NCBI GenBank assembly: GCA_051953655.1
Contig: JBQCIO010000066.1
Span: 1 to 35,850, forward strand
Direction of reading: 5' to 3'
DNA from: JBQCHF01 sp051953655
Lineage (GTDB): Bacteria > Actinomycetota > Actinomycetes > Motilibacterales > Motilibacteraceae
Length of the DNA stretch: 35,850 bases
Shown: positions 15,540-23,738 of the stretch, piece by piece
Numbering within the stretch: the stretch's first letter is position 1
How the letters are laid out: each line of letters begins with the position of its first letter
Translations under genes and position numbers: made by a program
The notes under the pieces: model-generated
What the model was told of the DNA's origin: nothing
Databases searched by the model: none
Seen by the model: only the letters and a program-made list of their open reading frames with translations

Positions 15540-17012
15540 TCAGAGGCCCAGCGCGAGGTAGCGCACGTCGGTGAACTCCTCCAGGCCGAGGTCGGCGCCC
15601 TCCCGCCCGAGGCCGGACTGCTTCACCCCGCCCATGGGCGCGAACGCCACCGACGGCAGCGCCTCGTTGACGCCGGCGATGCCGACCTCGAGCCGCTCGG
15701 CGAAGCGCCAGGCCCGTCCGACGTCGCGGGACCACACGTAGCCTGCCAGCCCCATCTCGGTGGCGTTCGCCCGGCGCAGCGCCTCCTCCTCGTCGCGCAC
15801 CCGGAACACCCCGGCCACCGGCCCGAACACCTCCTGGCAGGCCAGCGGCGTCCCCTCGGGCACGTCGGCGAGCAGGGTCGGCGCGACCCAGTGCCCGACG
15901 CCGGGAAGCCGGCGCTCGCGGGTGAGGAGCCGTGCCCCGCCCGCGAGCGCCTGCTCCACCATCCCGGTGACGGCCGCGACGCGCGAGGCGTCGATGACCG
16001 GACCGAGGTCGGGCACGGGAGCGGCGATCCCGTGCCCGACGGCGAGCTCGTCCACGCGCCCCACCAGCGCGGCGACGAACTCGTCGTAGACCCCGTCCTG
16101 CACCAGGAAACGGTTGGCGGCGATGCAGGACTGCCCCGTGTTGCGGAACTTGGCGATGAGCGCGCCCTCGACGGCGGCCTCGACGTCGGCGTCGTCGAGC
16201 ACCACGAACGCGCCGTCGCCGCCGAGCTCGAGCAGCGGGCGCACGATGCGCCGGCTGGCCTGCTCCATGACGAGCCGCCCCACCTCGGTGGACCCGGTGA
16301 AGGTGACCACCCGCACCGCCGGGTGCCCGAGCAGCGCGGCGGTGAGCTCCGGGGCCGGCCCGTGCACGAGGTTGACCACGCCCGCCGGCACCCCGGCGTC
16401 GACCAGGCAGCGGACCATCTCGGTGACGGCCAGCGGCGCCTTCTCCGACACCCGGGCCACCACCGTGCAGCCGGCGGCCAGGGCCGGGGCGAGCTTGCGG
16501 GCCTGGATGGAGCAGGGGAAGTTCCACGGCGTCAGGCTGGCGACCACGCCGGCCGGCCTGCGCAGGGTGAGGTGCCGCTTGCCCGGCGCCTCGTGGGCGA
16601 TGACCTCTCCTACCGGCCGTCGGGCCTGCTCGGCGAACCAGCGGAAGTACTCGGCGGAGAAGGCGATCTCGCCGCGCGCCTCGGGAAGCCGCTTGCCGGC
16701 CTCGCGAGCCAGCAGCAGGGCGAGGTCGTCGGCCCGCTCGAGGATGAGGTCGGCGGCGGCGAGCAGGATGTCCGCCCGCTTGCGAGCAGGCGCCTCGGCC
16801 CAGGCCGCGGCGGCCCGTGCGGCGGCGTCCGCCGCACGCAGCACGTCCTCGGAGGTTCCCCAGGCGCACGTGCCCACCAGCGACTCGTCGGCGGGGTCGT
16901 GGACGTCGAAGGTGCCGGTGGTGTCCACCCAGGCGCCGTCCACCAGCATCGGCGCATGCACCGTCCCCAGAGCGGGCCTGTCGGTGACGTCGGTCGTCGG
17001 CGAGGTGGTCAC
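15540..17012 (-). CDS. Aldehyde dehydrogenase, SSADH type (proposed sulfolactaldehyde dehydrogenase)
   Basis: 490 residues, the normal family length. GTG start at 17012 follows GGAG by seven bases. NAD-binding motif SLTPWNFP, FTGSTEVGR, general base Glu262 in LELGGDGAF and nucleophile Cys296 in NTGQSCIAANR are all present. The closest family by motif is GabD/succinate-semialdehyde dehydrogenase. Two positions depart from the common pattern: ELGGNAPF is ELGGDGAF, and the cofactor-site KP(S/A)E is RVSE. In sulfoglycolysis (Pseudomonas sulfo-ED, Bacillus transaldolase pathway) the enzyme oxidising sulfolactaldehyde to sulfolactate belongs to this SSADH-like group. Placed between the M24 gene and a TauE/SafE exporter, that role fits best; ordinary SSADH remains possible. 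Confidence 0.9.
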   Translation of the reverse strand: MTTSPTTDVTDRPALGTVHAPMLVDGAWVDTTGTFDVHDPADESLVGTCAWGTSEDVLRAADAAARAAAAWAEAPARKRADILLAAADLILERADDLALLLAREAGKRLPEARGEIAFSAEYFRWFAEQARRPVGEVIAHEAPGKRHLTLRRPAGVVASLTPWNFPCSIQARKLAPALAAGCTVVARVSEKAPLAVTEMVRCLVDAGVPAGVVNLVHGPAPELTAALLGHPAVRVVTFTGSTEVGRLVMEQASRRIVRPLLELGGDGAFVVLDDADVEAAVEGALIAKFRNTGQSCIAANRFLVQDGVYDEFVAALVGRVDELAVGHGIAAPVPDLGPVIDASRVAAVTGMVEQALAGGARLLTRERRLPGVGHWVAPTLLADVPEGTPLACQEVFGPVAGVFRVRDEEEALRRANATEMGLAGYVWSRDVGRAWRFAERLEVGIAGVNEALPSVAFAPMGGVKQSGLGREGADLGLEEFTDVRYLALGL

Positions 17013-17049
17013 AGGTGTCTCCGATCGTGCGTAGGACTGCAGAAGGTCG

Positions 17050-18186
17050 TCAGCGGACGAGGACGTCCGGGCGGCGCCGACCGGCGACGTCGAGGGCCGG
17101 CCAGGCGGGGTCGTGCACCAGCGGCTCGACCCCGGTGGCGGTGACCAGGCAGGTGTCCTCCACCTTCCAGCCGTCGCCGCTGGGGTTCCACGCGGCCACG
17201 GCGTGCTCGGGCACGACGACGTCGCTGCCCGGGGTGGCGAGCACGTCGCGCGGCACGAATCCGGACAGGCCCCCCTGGTGGTGCCGGTGCCACTCGTCGG
17301 ACGCGAACCCGTGCTGCGCATAGGCCTCCGACCCCGCAGCCAGCACCTCCCCGAGCGTGGTGCCGGGGCACGTCGCGGCCAGGAACGCCGCCTCGACGTC
17401 GAGCAGCGCGCGGTAGCGCTCGTTCTCGGCCGCGGGCACCGGACCGAACGAGACCAGGCGGGTCACGCTGGCCACCAGCCCGTGCCGCCGCGCGCACGCC
17501 ACCACCATGGCCCGCCGGCCCAGCCGGCCCCAGGTCGGCAGCGGGTGCCGGTGCGGGCCGATCCGCTCCTCCCCCGCCACGAACAGGCACACGACGTCGC
17601 AGCCCCGCTCCAGCAGCTGCGCCGACATCGCGGCGGCCAGCTCCCACTCGGTGCTGGACGGGCCGACCTGCTCGCATGCCGCGGTGGCCGCCTGCGCGGC
17701 GTCGGCGCACACCGCCCGCAGCTGCGCGCGCTGGCACCCGGTCAGCACCCGGCGGGCGGCTGCCAGCGCCGCAGCGACGTCGACGGCCCCGGGCAGCGGC
17801 CGGTCGGCGCCGACCCGCTTCTCATCAGAGCCACTCGGGAACTGCGCCGAACGCGGCTCCCACCAGGGCACCACGCTCCAGTTGACCGGCAGGTCGGCCA
17901 GCTCGGTGTCCGCGAGCCGGGGCGCCTCGATCGCGTTGGCGACCACCCGCAGCACCGGCTCGGTGCCGGCCTGCTCGACCACGACGTCGAAGCACGCGCT
18001 GTCCAGCGTCTGCGGCACGTGCCAGCGGGCCCCGGTGAGCCAGCCCAGCGTGGCCGGCTCGCGCAGCAGCAGCGTGTCGACGCCGGCCGCGAGCGCCACC
18101 TCGCGCAGCACCGACAGCTTCTCGGCCAGGTCGCCGGTGCGCGCGGACGCCTCACCTGACGAGGAGACCGTGCTCGGGCTAGCCAT
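17050..18186 (-). CDS. M24/creatinase-fold protein lacking metal ligands
   Basis: 378 residues: Creatinase_N-like domain (about 15-150) and a pita-bread domain (about 155-360). Against the usual five M24 metal ligands (Asp, Asp, His, Glu, Glu) I see VVACARRHG where LIDxGA is expected, VASVTR for HSDVTR, HHQGG for GHGIG, AAWNPSGDG for SIEPG and KVEDT for RIEDV. Three ligands are lost and one His and one Glu remain. Creatinase itself is a metal-free member that hydrolyses a C-N bond through a His, so this could be a metal-independent hydrolase or a binding protein. The ATG at 18186 overlaps the GH31 stop by 8 bp (18179-18186), so the two are translationally coupled. A role in the sugar pathway is implied by position only. 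Confidence 0.88.
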   Translation of the reverse strand: MASPSTVSSSGEASARTGDLAEKLSVLREVALAAGVDTLLLREPATLGWLTGARWHVPQTLDSACFDVVVEQAGTEPVLRVVANAIEAPRLADTELADLPVNWSVVPWWEPRSAQFPSGSDEKRVGADRPLPGAVDVAAALAAARRVLTGCQRAQLRAVCADAAQAATAACEQVGPSSTEWELAAAMSAQLLERGCDVVCLFVAGEERIGPHRHPLPTWGRLGRRAMVVACARRHGLVASVTRLVSFGPVPAAENERYRALLDVEAAFLAATCPGTTLGEVLAAGSEAYAQHGFASDEWHRHHQGGLSGFVPRDVLATPGSDVVVPEHAVAAWNPSGDGWKVEDTCLVTATGVEPLVHDPAWPALDVAGRRRPDVLVR

Positions 18187-20485
18187 GGCGCACCACCCGG
18201 CCGACCGCGACGCCCGTGCCGTCCACCTCGGCCCGCTCGCCGTGCAGCCGCACGGTGGCGCGCTGCCCGCCGAGGCCGAGCAGCTCCACCGGCCCGCCGA
18301 CCTCGCCGAACACGTGCAGTTCCCAGGGCCGGTCCAGCAGGTCGTCGGTGCTGCGCACCGAGCCGTCCACCGGCACCCGGGGCAGCACCGCGCCGTCGCG
18401 GACCAGCACCGGGATGCGCTCGAGCGGGACGTCCTCGCTCACCCAGGCCGGTCCGGCGTATCGCTGCCCGGTGAGCAGGTCGGTCCACTCTCCCGGCGGC
18501 ACCCGGAACCGGCGCGCCACCGCGACCTCGCCGTCGTCGAAGACCGGGACCACGGCCAGGTCGGCGCCGAGCATGAACTGCCCGTCCACGCCCACCACCG
18601 AAGGGTCCTCGTCGACCATCGACAGCGGCCGCAGCACCGGCCAGCCGTTGGCCGCCGACTCGTGGGCCACCTGCCACAGGTAGGGCAGCAGCGAGTAGCG
18701 CAGCCGCACCCAGTCGCGGGCGATCTCCAGCGCCCGCTCCCCGAACGCCCACGGCTCCCGCGGACGCAGCCCGTGCGCGCGCATCAGCGGGGACAGCGCA
18801 CCCAGCTGGGTCCAGCGCACGTAGAGCGCCGGGGTGAGCTCGGGGCCGAAGAAGCCGCCGATGTCGTGGCTCCAGAACCCCGGCGCCGACACCGCGTAGG
18901 AGAGACCGCCGCGGACGGTGGCCTGCATGCCGGCCACGGTCGACTCCGCGTCCCCGCCCCACTGGCCCGGGTAGCGCTGCGAGCCGGCCCAGCCGCTGCG
19001 GCCCCACACCAGCGGGGAGCGGCCGGTGGAGCGGGCGATCGCCTCGCTCACAGCACCGTTGTAGCGCAGCGGGTAGAGGTTGTGCGCCTGCTGCGGCGGG
19101 GTCCCGTCGAACAGCGCGACGTCGTCGGGCAGTGCCTCGCCGAAGTCGGTCTTGAACACGGCGACGCCGTCGGCCAGGAAGTCCTCGTGCAGCCCCTGCC
19201 ACCAGGCCTTGGCCTCGGGGTTGGTGAAGTCGACCAGCGCCCGCGGCCGCCCGTCCGGCGTCGGCGTCTTGCGGATGCCGGCCAGGCTGCCGTCCACCGA
19301 CCGCACCAGGTAGCCCTTCGCCTCGGCCTCGGCGTAGCGGGGCGAGGTGGGGTCCAGGTAGGGCAGCTCCCACAGCGAGAGCCGGATGCCGCGGTCGGCG
19401 AGGTCGTCGAGGAACTGCTTGCGGTCGCCGAACCGGCCGGTGTTCCAGATGAAGTCGCAGTTGAGCCGGTCCACGACCAGCCAGTCCGGGTCCAGGTGCA
19501 GCACGTCGCAGGGCACCTCGTGGGCACGCATGGTGTCGGCGACCTCGAGCATCTCCGTGCTGGAGTGGTAGCGGCAGCGGCCCATCCAGTAGCCGAACGC
19601 CCAGACCGGCGGCACCGGCGGCCGGCCGGTGAGCGCGGTGTAGGCGGTGAGCCGCTCGGCCAGCGTGGGGGCGGCCACCACGTAGAGGTCGAGGACGTCG
19701 TCGCCCACCGTCAGCCCCATCGCGGAGGGCCGGGTGTGCCCGACGTCGGCGGTCACCACCGCACCGGTGTTGAGGAAACCGGCGTAGCCGCTGCTGGAGT
19801 GCCAGACGGGCACCGGCTTGTAGGCCTGCCCGGTGCCGGTGCCCAGCGCGTCCTCGCTGCGCAGCACCAGCCGCTGGCCGTTCTTCACCAGCCGGGAGAA
19901 CTGCTCGCCGAACCCGGTGACGTCCTCGTCCGTGCCGAGCTCGAGGTGCAACGTCGTGCCGTGCTCGTCGAGCAGCACCGGGGGCGCCATCGGCAGGCCC
20001 GCCGCCTGGCGCAGGCGCTGGGCGGTGCGCAGCAGCACCTTCCCCGAGGCCGGGTCCTCCACGGTGAGGGTGAACGGGCGCCGTCCCACCCGCACGCGCA
20101 CCCGCGGGGCGGTGACGACGACCTCGTCGTCGGTCTGCTCCACCTGGCAGTCCACCTGCTCCGGGCGCGGAGCCACGACGATGCCGGGGCCGGTCCCGTC
20201 GTCGGTCAGCGCCCCGTGACCGCGCGGGGCCAGGACCACCCGGGCGGTGCCCGCGGCCGGCACGGTGACCCGCAGCACCATCGGGCTGGCCTCGGCCGCC
20301 GGCAGGGCCAGGTCGGGGAGGTTGGGCAGCGTGGTCTCGATGCCCTGCTCGGCCAGCGGCTCGCCGGTGAGCCAGCCGGGCATCAGCCCGACCCGCACCG
20401 CGGGCAGCGCGGACAGCTCGAGCTCGACGCCCTCGGGCAGGAGGTGGACGGTGTCGACGCGCCGGACGACGCGCTGGTCGGACAC
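18179..20485 (-). CDS. GH31 alpha-glycosidase, YicI (alpha-xylosidase)-like
   Basis: 768 residues, the length of YicI. N-terminal beta-sandwich (1-280), (beta/alpha)8 barrel (about 290-610), C-terminal beta domains. Nucleophile Asp447 in FKTDFGEALP and acid/base Asp512 in QWGGDAEST match YicI closely, as do HNLYPLRYN and FWSHDIGGF. There is no signal peptide, so it acts on an imported glycoside. In this operon a sulfoquinovosidase (YihQ, also GH31) would be expected, but the YihQ-type Gln-Asp-Trp...Arg region is replaced by HLDPDWLVVDRLNCDFIWN, the YicI pattern. The substrate may be an alpha-xyloside-like or unrecognised sulfosugar glycoside. Start GTG at 20485, five bases after the permease stop codon begins (20490), with GAAGGG upstream. 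Confidence 0.93.
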   Translation of the reverse strand: MSDQRVVRRVDTVHLLPEGVELELSALPAVRVGLMPGWLTGEPLAEQGIETTLPNLPDLALPAAEASPMVLRVTVPAAGTARVVLAPRGHGALTDDGTGPGIVVAPRPEQVDCQVEQTDDEVVVTAPRVRVRVGRRPFTLTVEDPASGKVLLRTAQRLRQAAGLPMAPPVLLDEHGTTLHLELGTDEDVTGFGEQFSRLVKNGQRLVLRSEDALGTGTGQAYKPVPVWHSSSGYAGFLNTGAVVTADVGHTRPSAMGLTVGDDVLDLYVVAAPTLAERLTAYTALTGRPPVPPVWAFGYWMGRCRYHSSTEMLEVADTMRAHEVPCDVLHLDPDWLVVDRLNCDFIWNTGRFGDRKQFLDDLADRGIRLSLWELPYLDPTSPRYAEAEAKGYLVRSVDGSLAGIRKTPTPDGRPRALVDFTNPEAKAWWQGLHEDFLADGVAVFKTDFGEALPDDVALFDGTPPQQAHNLYPLRYNGAVSEAIARSTGRSPLVWGRSGWAGSQRYPGQWGGDAESTVAGMQATVRGGLSYAVSAPGFWSHDIGGFFGPELTPALYVRWTQLGALSPLMRAHGLRPREPWAFGERALEIARDWVRLRYSLLPYLWQVAHESAANGWPVLRPLSMVDEDPSVVGVDGQFMLGADLAVVPVFDDGEVAVARRFRVPPGEWTDLLTGQRYAGPAWVSEDVPLERIPVLVRDGAVLPRVPVDGSVRSTDDLLDRPWELHVFGEVGGPVELLGLGGQRATVRLHGERAEVDGTGVAVGRVVRHG

Positions 20486-20489
20486 GGGA

Positions 20490-21305
20490 CTATCCCTTCA
20501 CGGAGCCGGCGGTGAGCCCGGCGACGAAGTAGCGCTGCAAGAAGACGTAGGCGAGCACGATCGGCGCCGAGGCGACGATGACGCCGGTGAACAGCAGCGG
20601 GTAGTTGGTGAGGAACTCGCCCTGGAAGTTCAGCAGCGCCAGCGGGAGCGTCTTCTTGCTCGGGTCGTGGATGAACAGCAGCGGGTAGAGCAGGTCGTTC
20701 CACTGGATGACGAACAGGAAGATGGCGGTGGCGGCCAGCGAGGGCAGGGCGACCGGCATGATGACCGAGCGGAAGGTGCGCCACGGGTTCGCGCCATCGA
20801 TGGCGCTGGCCTCGTAGAGCTCGCCGGGCAGGGTGCGCATGAAGCCGGTGAGGATGAACACGGCGACCGGCAGGGCCACCACGATCTCGATGAGCACCAG
20901 GCCGACCAGGCTGTCGAGCAGGTGCAGCCGCTGGAACAGCACGTACTGCGGGATCATGTTGGCCTGCGCCGGCACCGCCATGCCCAGCACCAGGAATCCG
21001 TAGAGCACCCACCCGCGCCAGCCGGGGATCCGGGCGAGCCCGTAGGCGGCCAGGCTGCCCACGGCCAGCGTGAGCACCACGGCGAACGCGGTGACGATGA
21101 CGCTGTTGACGAAGGCCCGCCCCATGTCGGCGTCACCGAGCACGGTGCCGTAGTTGTGCGGCGACAGCGAGCTGGGCAGGCCGAACGGGCTGTCGAACAG
21201 CTGCCGGGTCGACTTGAAGCTGCCGCTGACCACGACGACCAGCGGGACGGCGACGAGCAGGGCGTAGACCGCGAGGATGGCGCGGCGGCCGAGGTTGGCT
21301 GTCAT
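20490..21305 (-). CDS. ABC sugar transporter permease (MalG type)
   Basis: 271 residues with six membrane segments starting at ILAVYALLVAVPLVVVVSGSF. The EAA loop reads EASAIDGANPWRTFRSVIMP, which contacts the ATPase. ATG at 21305. It pairs with the MalF-type permease 14 bp upstream to form the channel of a CUT1 importer. No ATPase gene lies in the operon; such actinobacterial systems usually share a genome-wide MsiK-type ATPase. Confidence 0.95.
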   Translation of the reverse strand: MTANLGRRAILAVYALLVAVPLVVVVSGSFKSTRQLFDSPFGLPSSLSPHNYGTVLGDADMGRAFVNSVIVTAFAVVLTLAVGSLAAYGLARIPGWRGWVLYGFLVLGMAVPAQANMIPQYVLFQRLHLLDSLVGLVLIEIVVALPVAVFILTGFMRTLPGELYEASAIDGANPWRTFRSVIMPVALPSLAATAIFLFVIQWNDLLYPLLFIHDPSKKTLPLALLNFQGEFLTNYPLLFTGVIVASAPIVLAYVFLQRYFVAGLTAGSVKG

Positions 21306-21319
21306 GAACGATCCTCCGC

Positions 21320-22321
21320 TCAAGCCCCGGGCTGCGTGAGCCGGACGGCGCGGCGCTGCAGGAAGCTGACCAGCGCGATGATGAGCATGAACACGATCGA
21401 CTCGGCCGCGGCGTAGCCGAACTGCGAGTTGGTGAAGGTCGTGTAGATGCGCGTGGACAGGATGTCCATCGAGGTCTTGGGCGGGTTGCCGCCCAGGCCC
21501 AGGATCAGGTCGAACGCCTTGAACGACTGGACGGTCGTGTAGGCGATGACGATGGCCGTGGCCGGCGCGACCATCGGCCAGGTCACGTAGCGGAAGCGCT
21601 GCCAGCGCCCCGCGCCGTCCAGGTCCGCCGACTCGTACAGCTCGGCGGGGATCTGCTGCAGGCCGGCGATGAAGATGACCATCAGCTGCCCGGTGTGCGC
21701 CCAGACCTGGCACAGCGCCACCCAGTAGATCGCGGTGGCGTCGTTGCCAAGGAACGAGCTCTTGAGCCCGTCCAGGCCAACGGCCCCGAGGGTCTGGTTG
21801 ATGAGCCCGAAGTTGGGGTCGTACATGAACTTCCACACGAACGCGACCGAGACCGAGGACAGGATCGTGGGCAGGAAGTAGAGCGAGCGCAGCGCCGTGG
21901 AGGACTTGGAGTTGCGCTGCAGCAGCAGGGCCAGCAGCAGCGACAGCACGGTCTGCAGGATCACGACGACCAGCAGGAACTTGATGTTGTTGAACAGCGC
22001 GTTCCGGAACAGGTCGTCCGCGGTCGCGATCGTGCTGAAGTTGCTCAGCCCGACCTGCCGGAAGACGGCGCTGTAGCCGTCCCAGTCGGTGACGGCGTAC
22101 TGGAACGCCTGCAGCGTGGGCATCGCGAAGAAGATGACGTAGAGGACCACCGCCGGCAGCGGGAACAGCCAGAGCGCCGGGTGCACCCGGGTCGCCCCTC
22201 CCCGCCGGCGGCGCACGCCGCCGGGCGGACGAGGGGTCTCCGGGAAGGTCGCCGCCGGGGCGGGCTGCCCGCCGCGCAGGTCGGTGGCCGAGGCGGAACT
22301 CCTCCGCAGGGACACAGCCAT
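21320..22321 (-). CDS. ABC sugar transporter permease (MalF type)
   Basis: 333 residues: a 45-residue basic/proline-rich cytoplasmic start, then six membrane segments from LWLFPLPAVVLYVIFFAMPTL on. The EAA loop is ESADLDGAGRWQRFRYVTWP. ATG at 22321 has AGGAG seven bases before it. Only 10 bp separate it from the binding-protein stop. Forms the inner-membrane pore with the MalG-type partner. Confidence 0.95.
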   Translation of the reverse strand: MAVSLRRSSASATDLRGGQPAPAATFPETPRPPGGVRRRRGGATRVHPALWLFPLPAVVLYVIFFAMPTLQAFQYAVTDWDGYSAVFRQVGLSNFSTIATADDLFRNALFNNIKFLLVVVILQTVLSLLLALLLQRNSKSSTALRSLYFLPTILSSVSVAFVWKFMYDPNFGLINQTLGAVGLDGLKSSFLGNDATAIYWVALCQVWAHTGQLMVIFIAGLQQIPAELYESADLDGAGRWQRFRYVTWPMVAPATAIVIAYTTVQSFKAFDLILGLGGNPPKTSMDILSTRIYTTFTNSQFGYAAAESIVFMLIIALVSFLQRRAVRLTQPGA

Positions 22322-22331
22322 CGCCGGGCTC

Positions 22332-23651
22332 CTACTTCGGGCGCTTCTGGTCGACGATCTTCTGGGCCTCGGCGGCCGCCTGCTCCGGGCTCTTGCCGCC
22401 GACGACGGCGATGCACGAGCCCTCGACGGCGTTGCGGACATCGAGGTTGTTGAACTGGAACCGCGGGGCGAGCAACGTCTTCTTCTCCAGCCACGGGCTG
22501 ATCGCCTTGAGGTCGGGGTTGGTGTACTCCACCCCCTTGACACTGACGTTCTGGCTGGTGCCGTTGGCGTAGTCGCCGGCCACCTGCGGGTCGGAGAGGT
22601 ACTGCAGCCAGGCCACCGCCGCGGGCTGGTTCTTGGAGGCGCTGTTCACGCCGAGCACGAAGGTGGCGTTGTAGATGCCCTCGTACTTCGCCTTGTCCGC
22701 CGTCGTGGTGATCGGCGAGATGAGGTCCATGGTGAACTTCGCCCCGAGGCCGCGGACCGCCGCGATGTGGTAGGAGCCGGTGGCCAGCATGGCGGCCTTG
22801 CCGGTGGCGAAGATCTGCTGGCAGGGCTCCACCGCGGTGCCCGTGCTGTTGGGCTGGAAGTAGGGCCGCAGCTGCACGTACTGCTGCAGGGTCTTGATGA
22901 ACCAGTCGTCGGTGCACTTGTAGTCGCCGGACTCGATCTTGGCGCACATGTCGTCCGACGGCGCGTTGTTCATCACCATCGAGTTGAACAGCTGGCCGGC
23001 GTTGCCCGGGTCGCCGCCCGGCCACGCGATGGGCACCAGGCCCTGCGACTTGAGCTTGTCGCACATCCCGAGGAACCCCTCCCAGTCCTTGGGCGGGGTG
23101 CCGCCGTCGGCCTTGCTCACCAGGTCCTGGTTGGTGATCGGCATGTTGAAGACGACCTGGTAGGGCAGGCCCATCTGCTTGCCGTCGACCTGGCCCGAGG
23201 AGATGAGCGAGGGCACGTAGTTCGACACGAACGGCTGGCTGGACAGGTCCGAGTAGATGCCGGCCTGGGTCATCGAGACGAACTGTGCGCCGCGGAAGGC
23301 GGTGAAGACGTCGCCGACGGCACCGCCGCGGATCCGCTGCAGAGCCGAGGACTGGTAGTCGTTGGACGGCGAGATGTCCTGGGTGACGGTGACGCCGGGG
23401 TTCTTGCTCTGGAACGAGGCGATGATCTTGTCGAACACCGCCTTGTCCTCGGCCCGCCAGTGGGCGAAGGAGACCTTGCCCGACACCTTGCCGCCGGACG
23501 CCGCGGCGGACGGCGTGGTCGCCGCGCCGGCGTTGCCGCCGTTGCCGCCTCCGCCGGGGCCGGCGCACGCGGCCATGAACAGGCCGGCACCGCCGGCGCC
23601 GAACAGCTGCAGGAGCTGACGTCGGGAGATGGCCGGGGCCTCGTTGCTCAT
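22332..23651 (-). CDS. ABC transporter sugar-binding lipoprotein
   Basis: 439 residues. N-terminus MSNEAPAISRRQLLQLFGAG...MAACAG carries both a twin-arginine-like SRRQLLQ and a lipobox (MAAC), followed by a Gly/Asn linker and a family 1 solute-binding fold (SFAHWRAEDKAVFDKIIASF, RGGAVGDVFTAF, PWLEKKTLLAPRFQF). AGGAGGC lies before the ATG at 23651. The 87 bp before it, after the isomerase stop, is the largest gap inside the operon and could hold a secondary promoter or processing site that raises binding-protein levels. Ligand: a sugar, proposed to be a sulfosugar or its glycoside from the pathway genes. I cannot verify ligand residues. Confidence 0.94.
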   Translation of the reverse strand: MSNEAPAISRRQLLQLFGAGGAGLFMAACAGPGGGGNGGNAGAATTPSAAASGGKVSGKVSFAHWRAEDKAVFDKIIASFQSKNPGVTVTQDISPSNDYQSSALQRIRGGAVGDVFTAFRGAQFVSMTQAGIYSDLSSQPFVSNYVPSLISSGQVDGKQMGLPYQVVFNMPITNQDLVSKADGGTPPKDWEGFLGMCDKLKSQGLVPIAWPGGDPGNAGQLFNSMVMNNAPSDDMCAKIESGDYKCTDDWFIKTLQQYVQLRPYFQPNSTGTAVEPCQQIFATGKAAMLATGSYHIAAVRGLGAKFTMDLISPITTTADKAKYEGIYNATFVLGVNSASKNQPAAVAWLQYLSDPQVAGDYANGTSQNVSVKGVEYTNPDLKAISPWLEKKTLLAPRFQFNNLDVRNAVEGSCIAVVGGKSPEQAAAEAQKIVDQKRPK

Positions 23652-23738
23652 CGTGCCTCCTGAATGGAATCGGGACGTGTCAGGGGTGTGCTGCGGTCTC
23701 GGTCGTGCGTGCCGGGTGGTGCGTGAGGGTGCGGGCGC

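Noticed and set aside
17507..20515. Open frame of about 1000 codons antisense to the GH31 and M24 genes
   Set aside because: Both minus-strand proteins have clear family motifs; the opposite frame has none.
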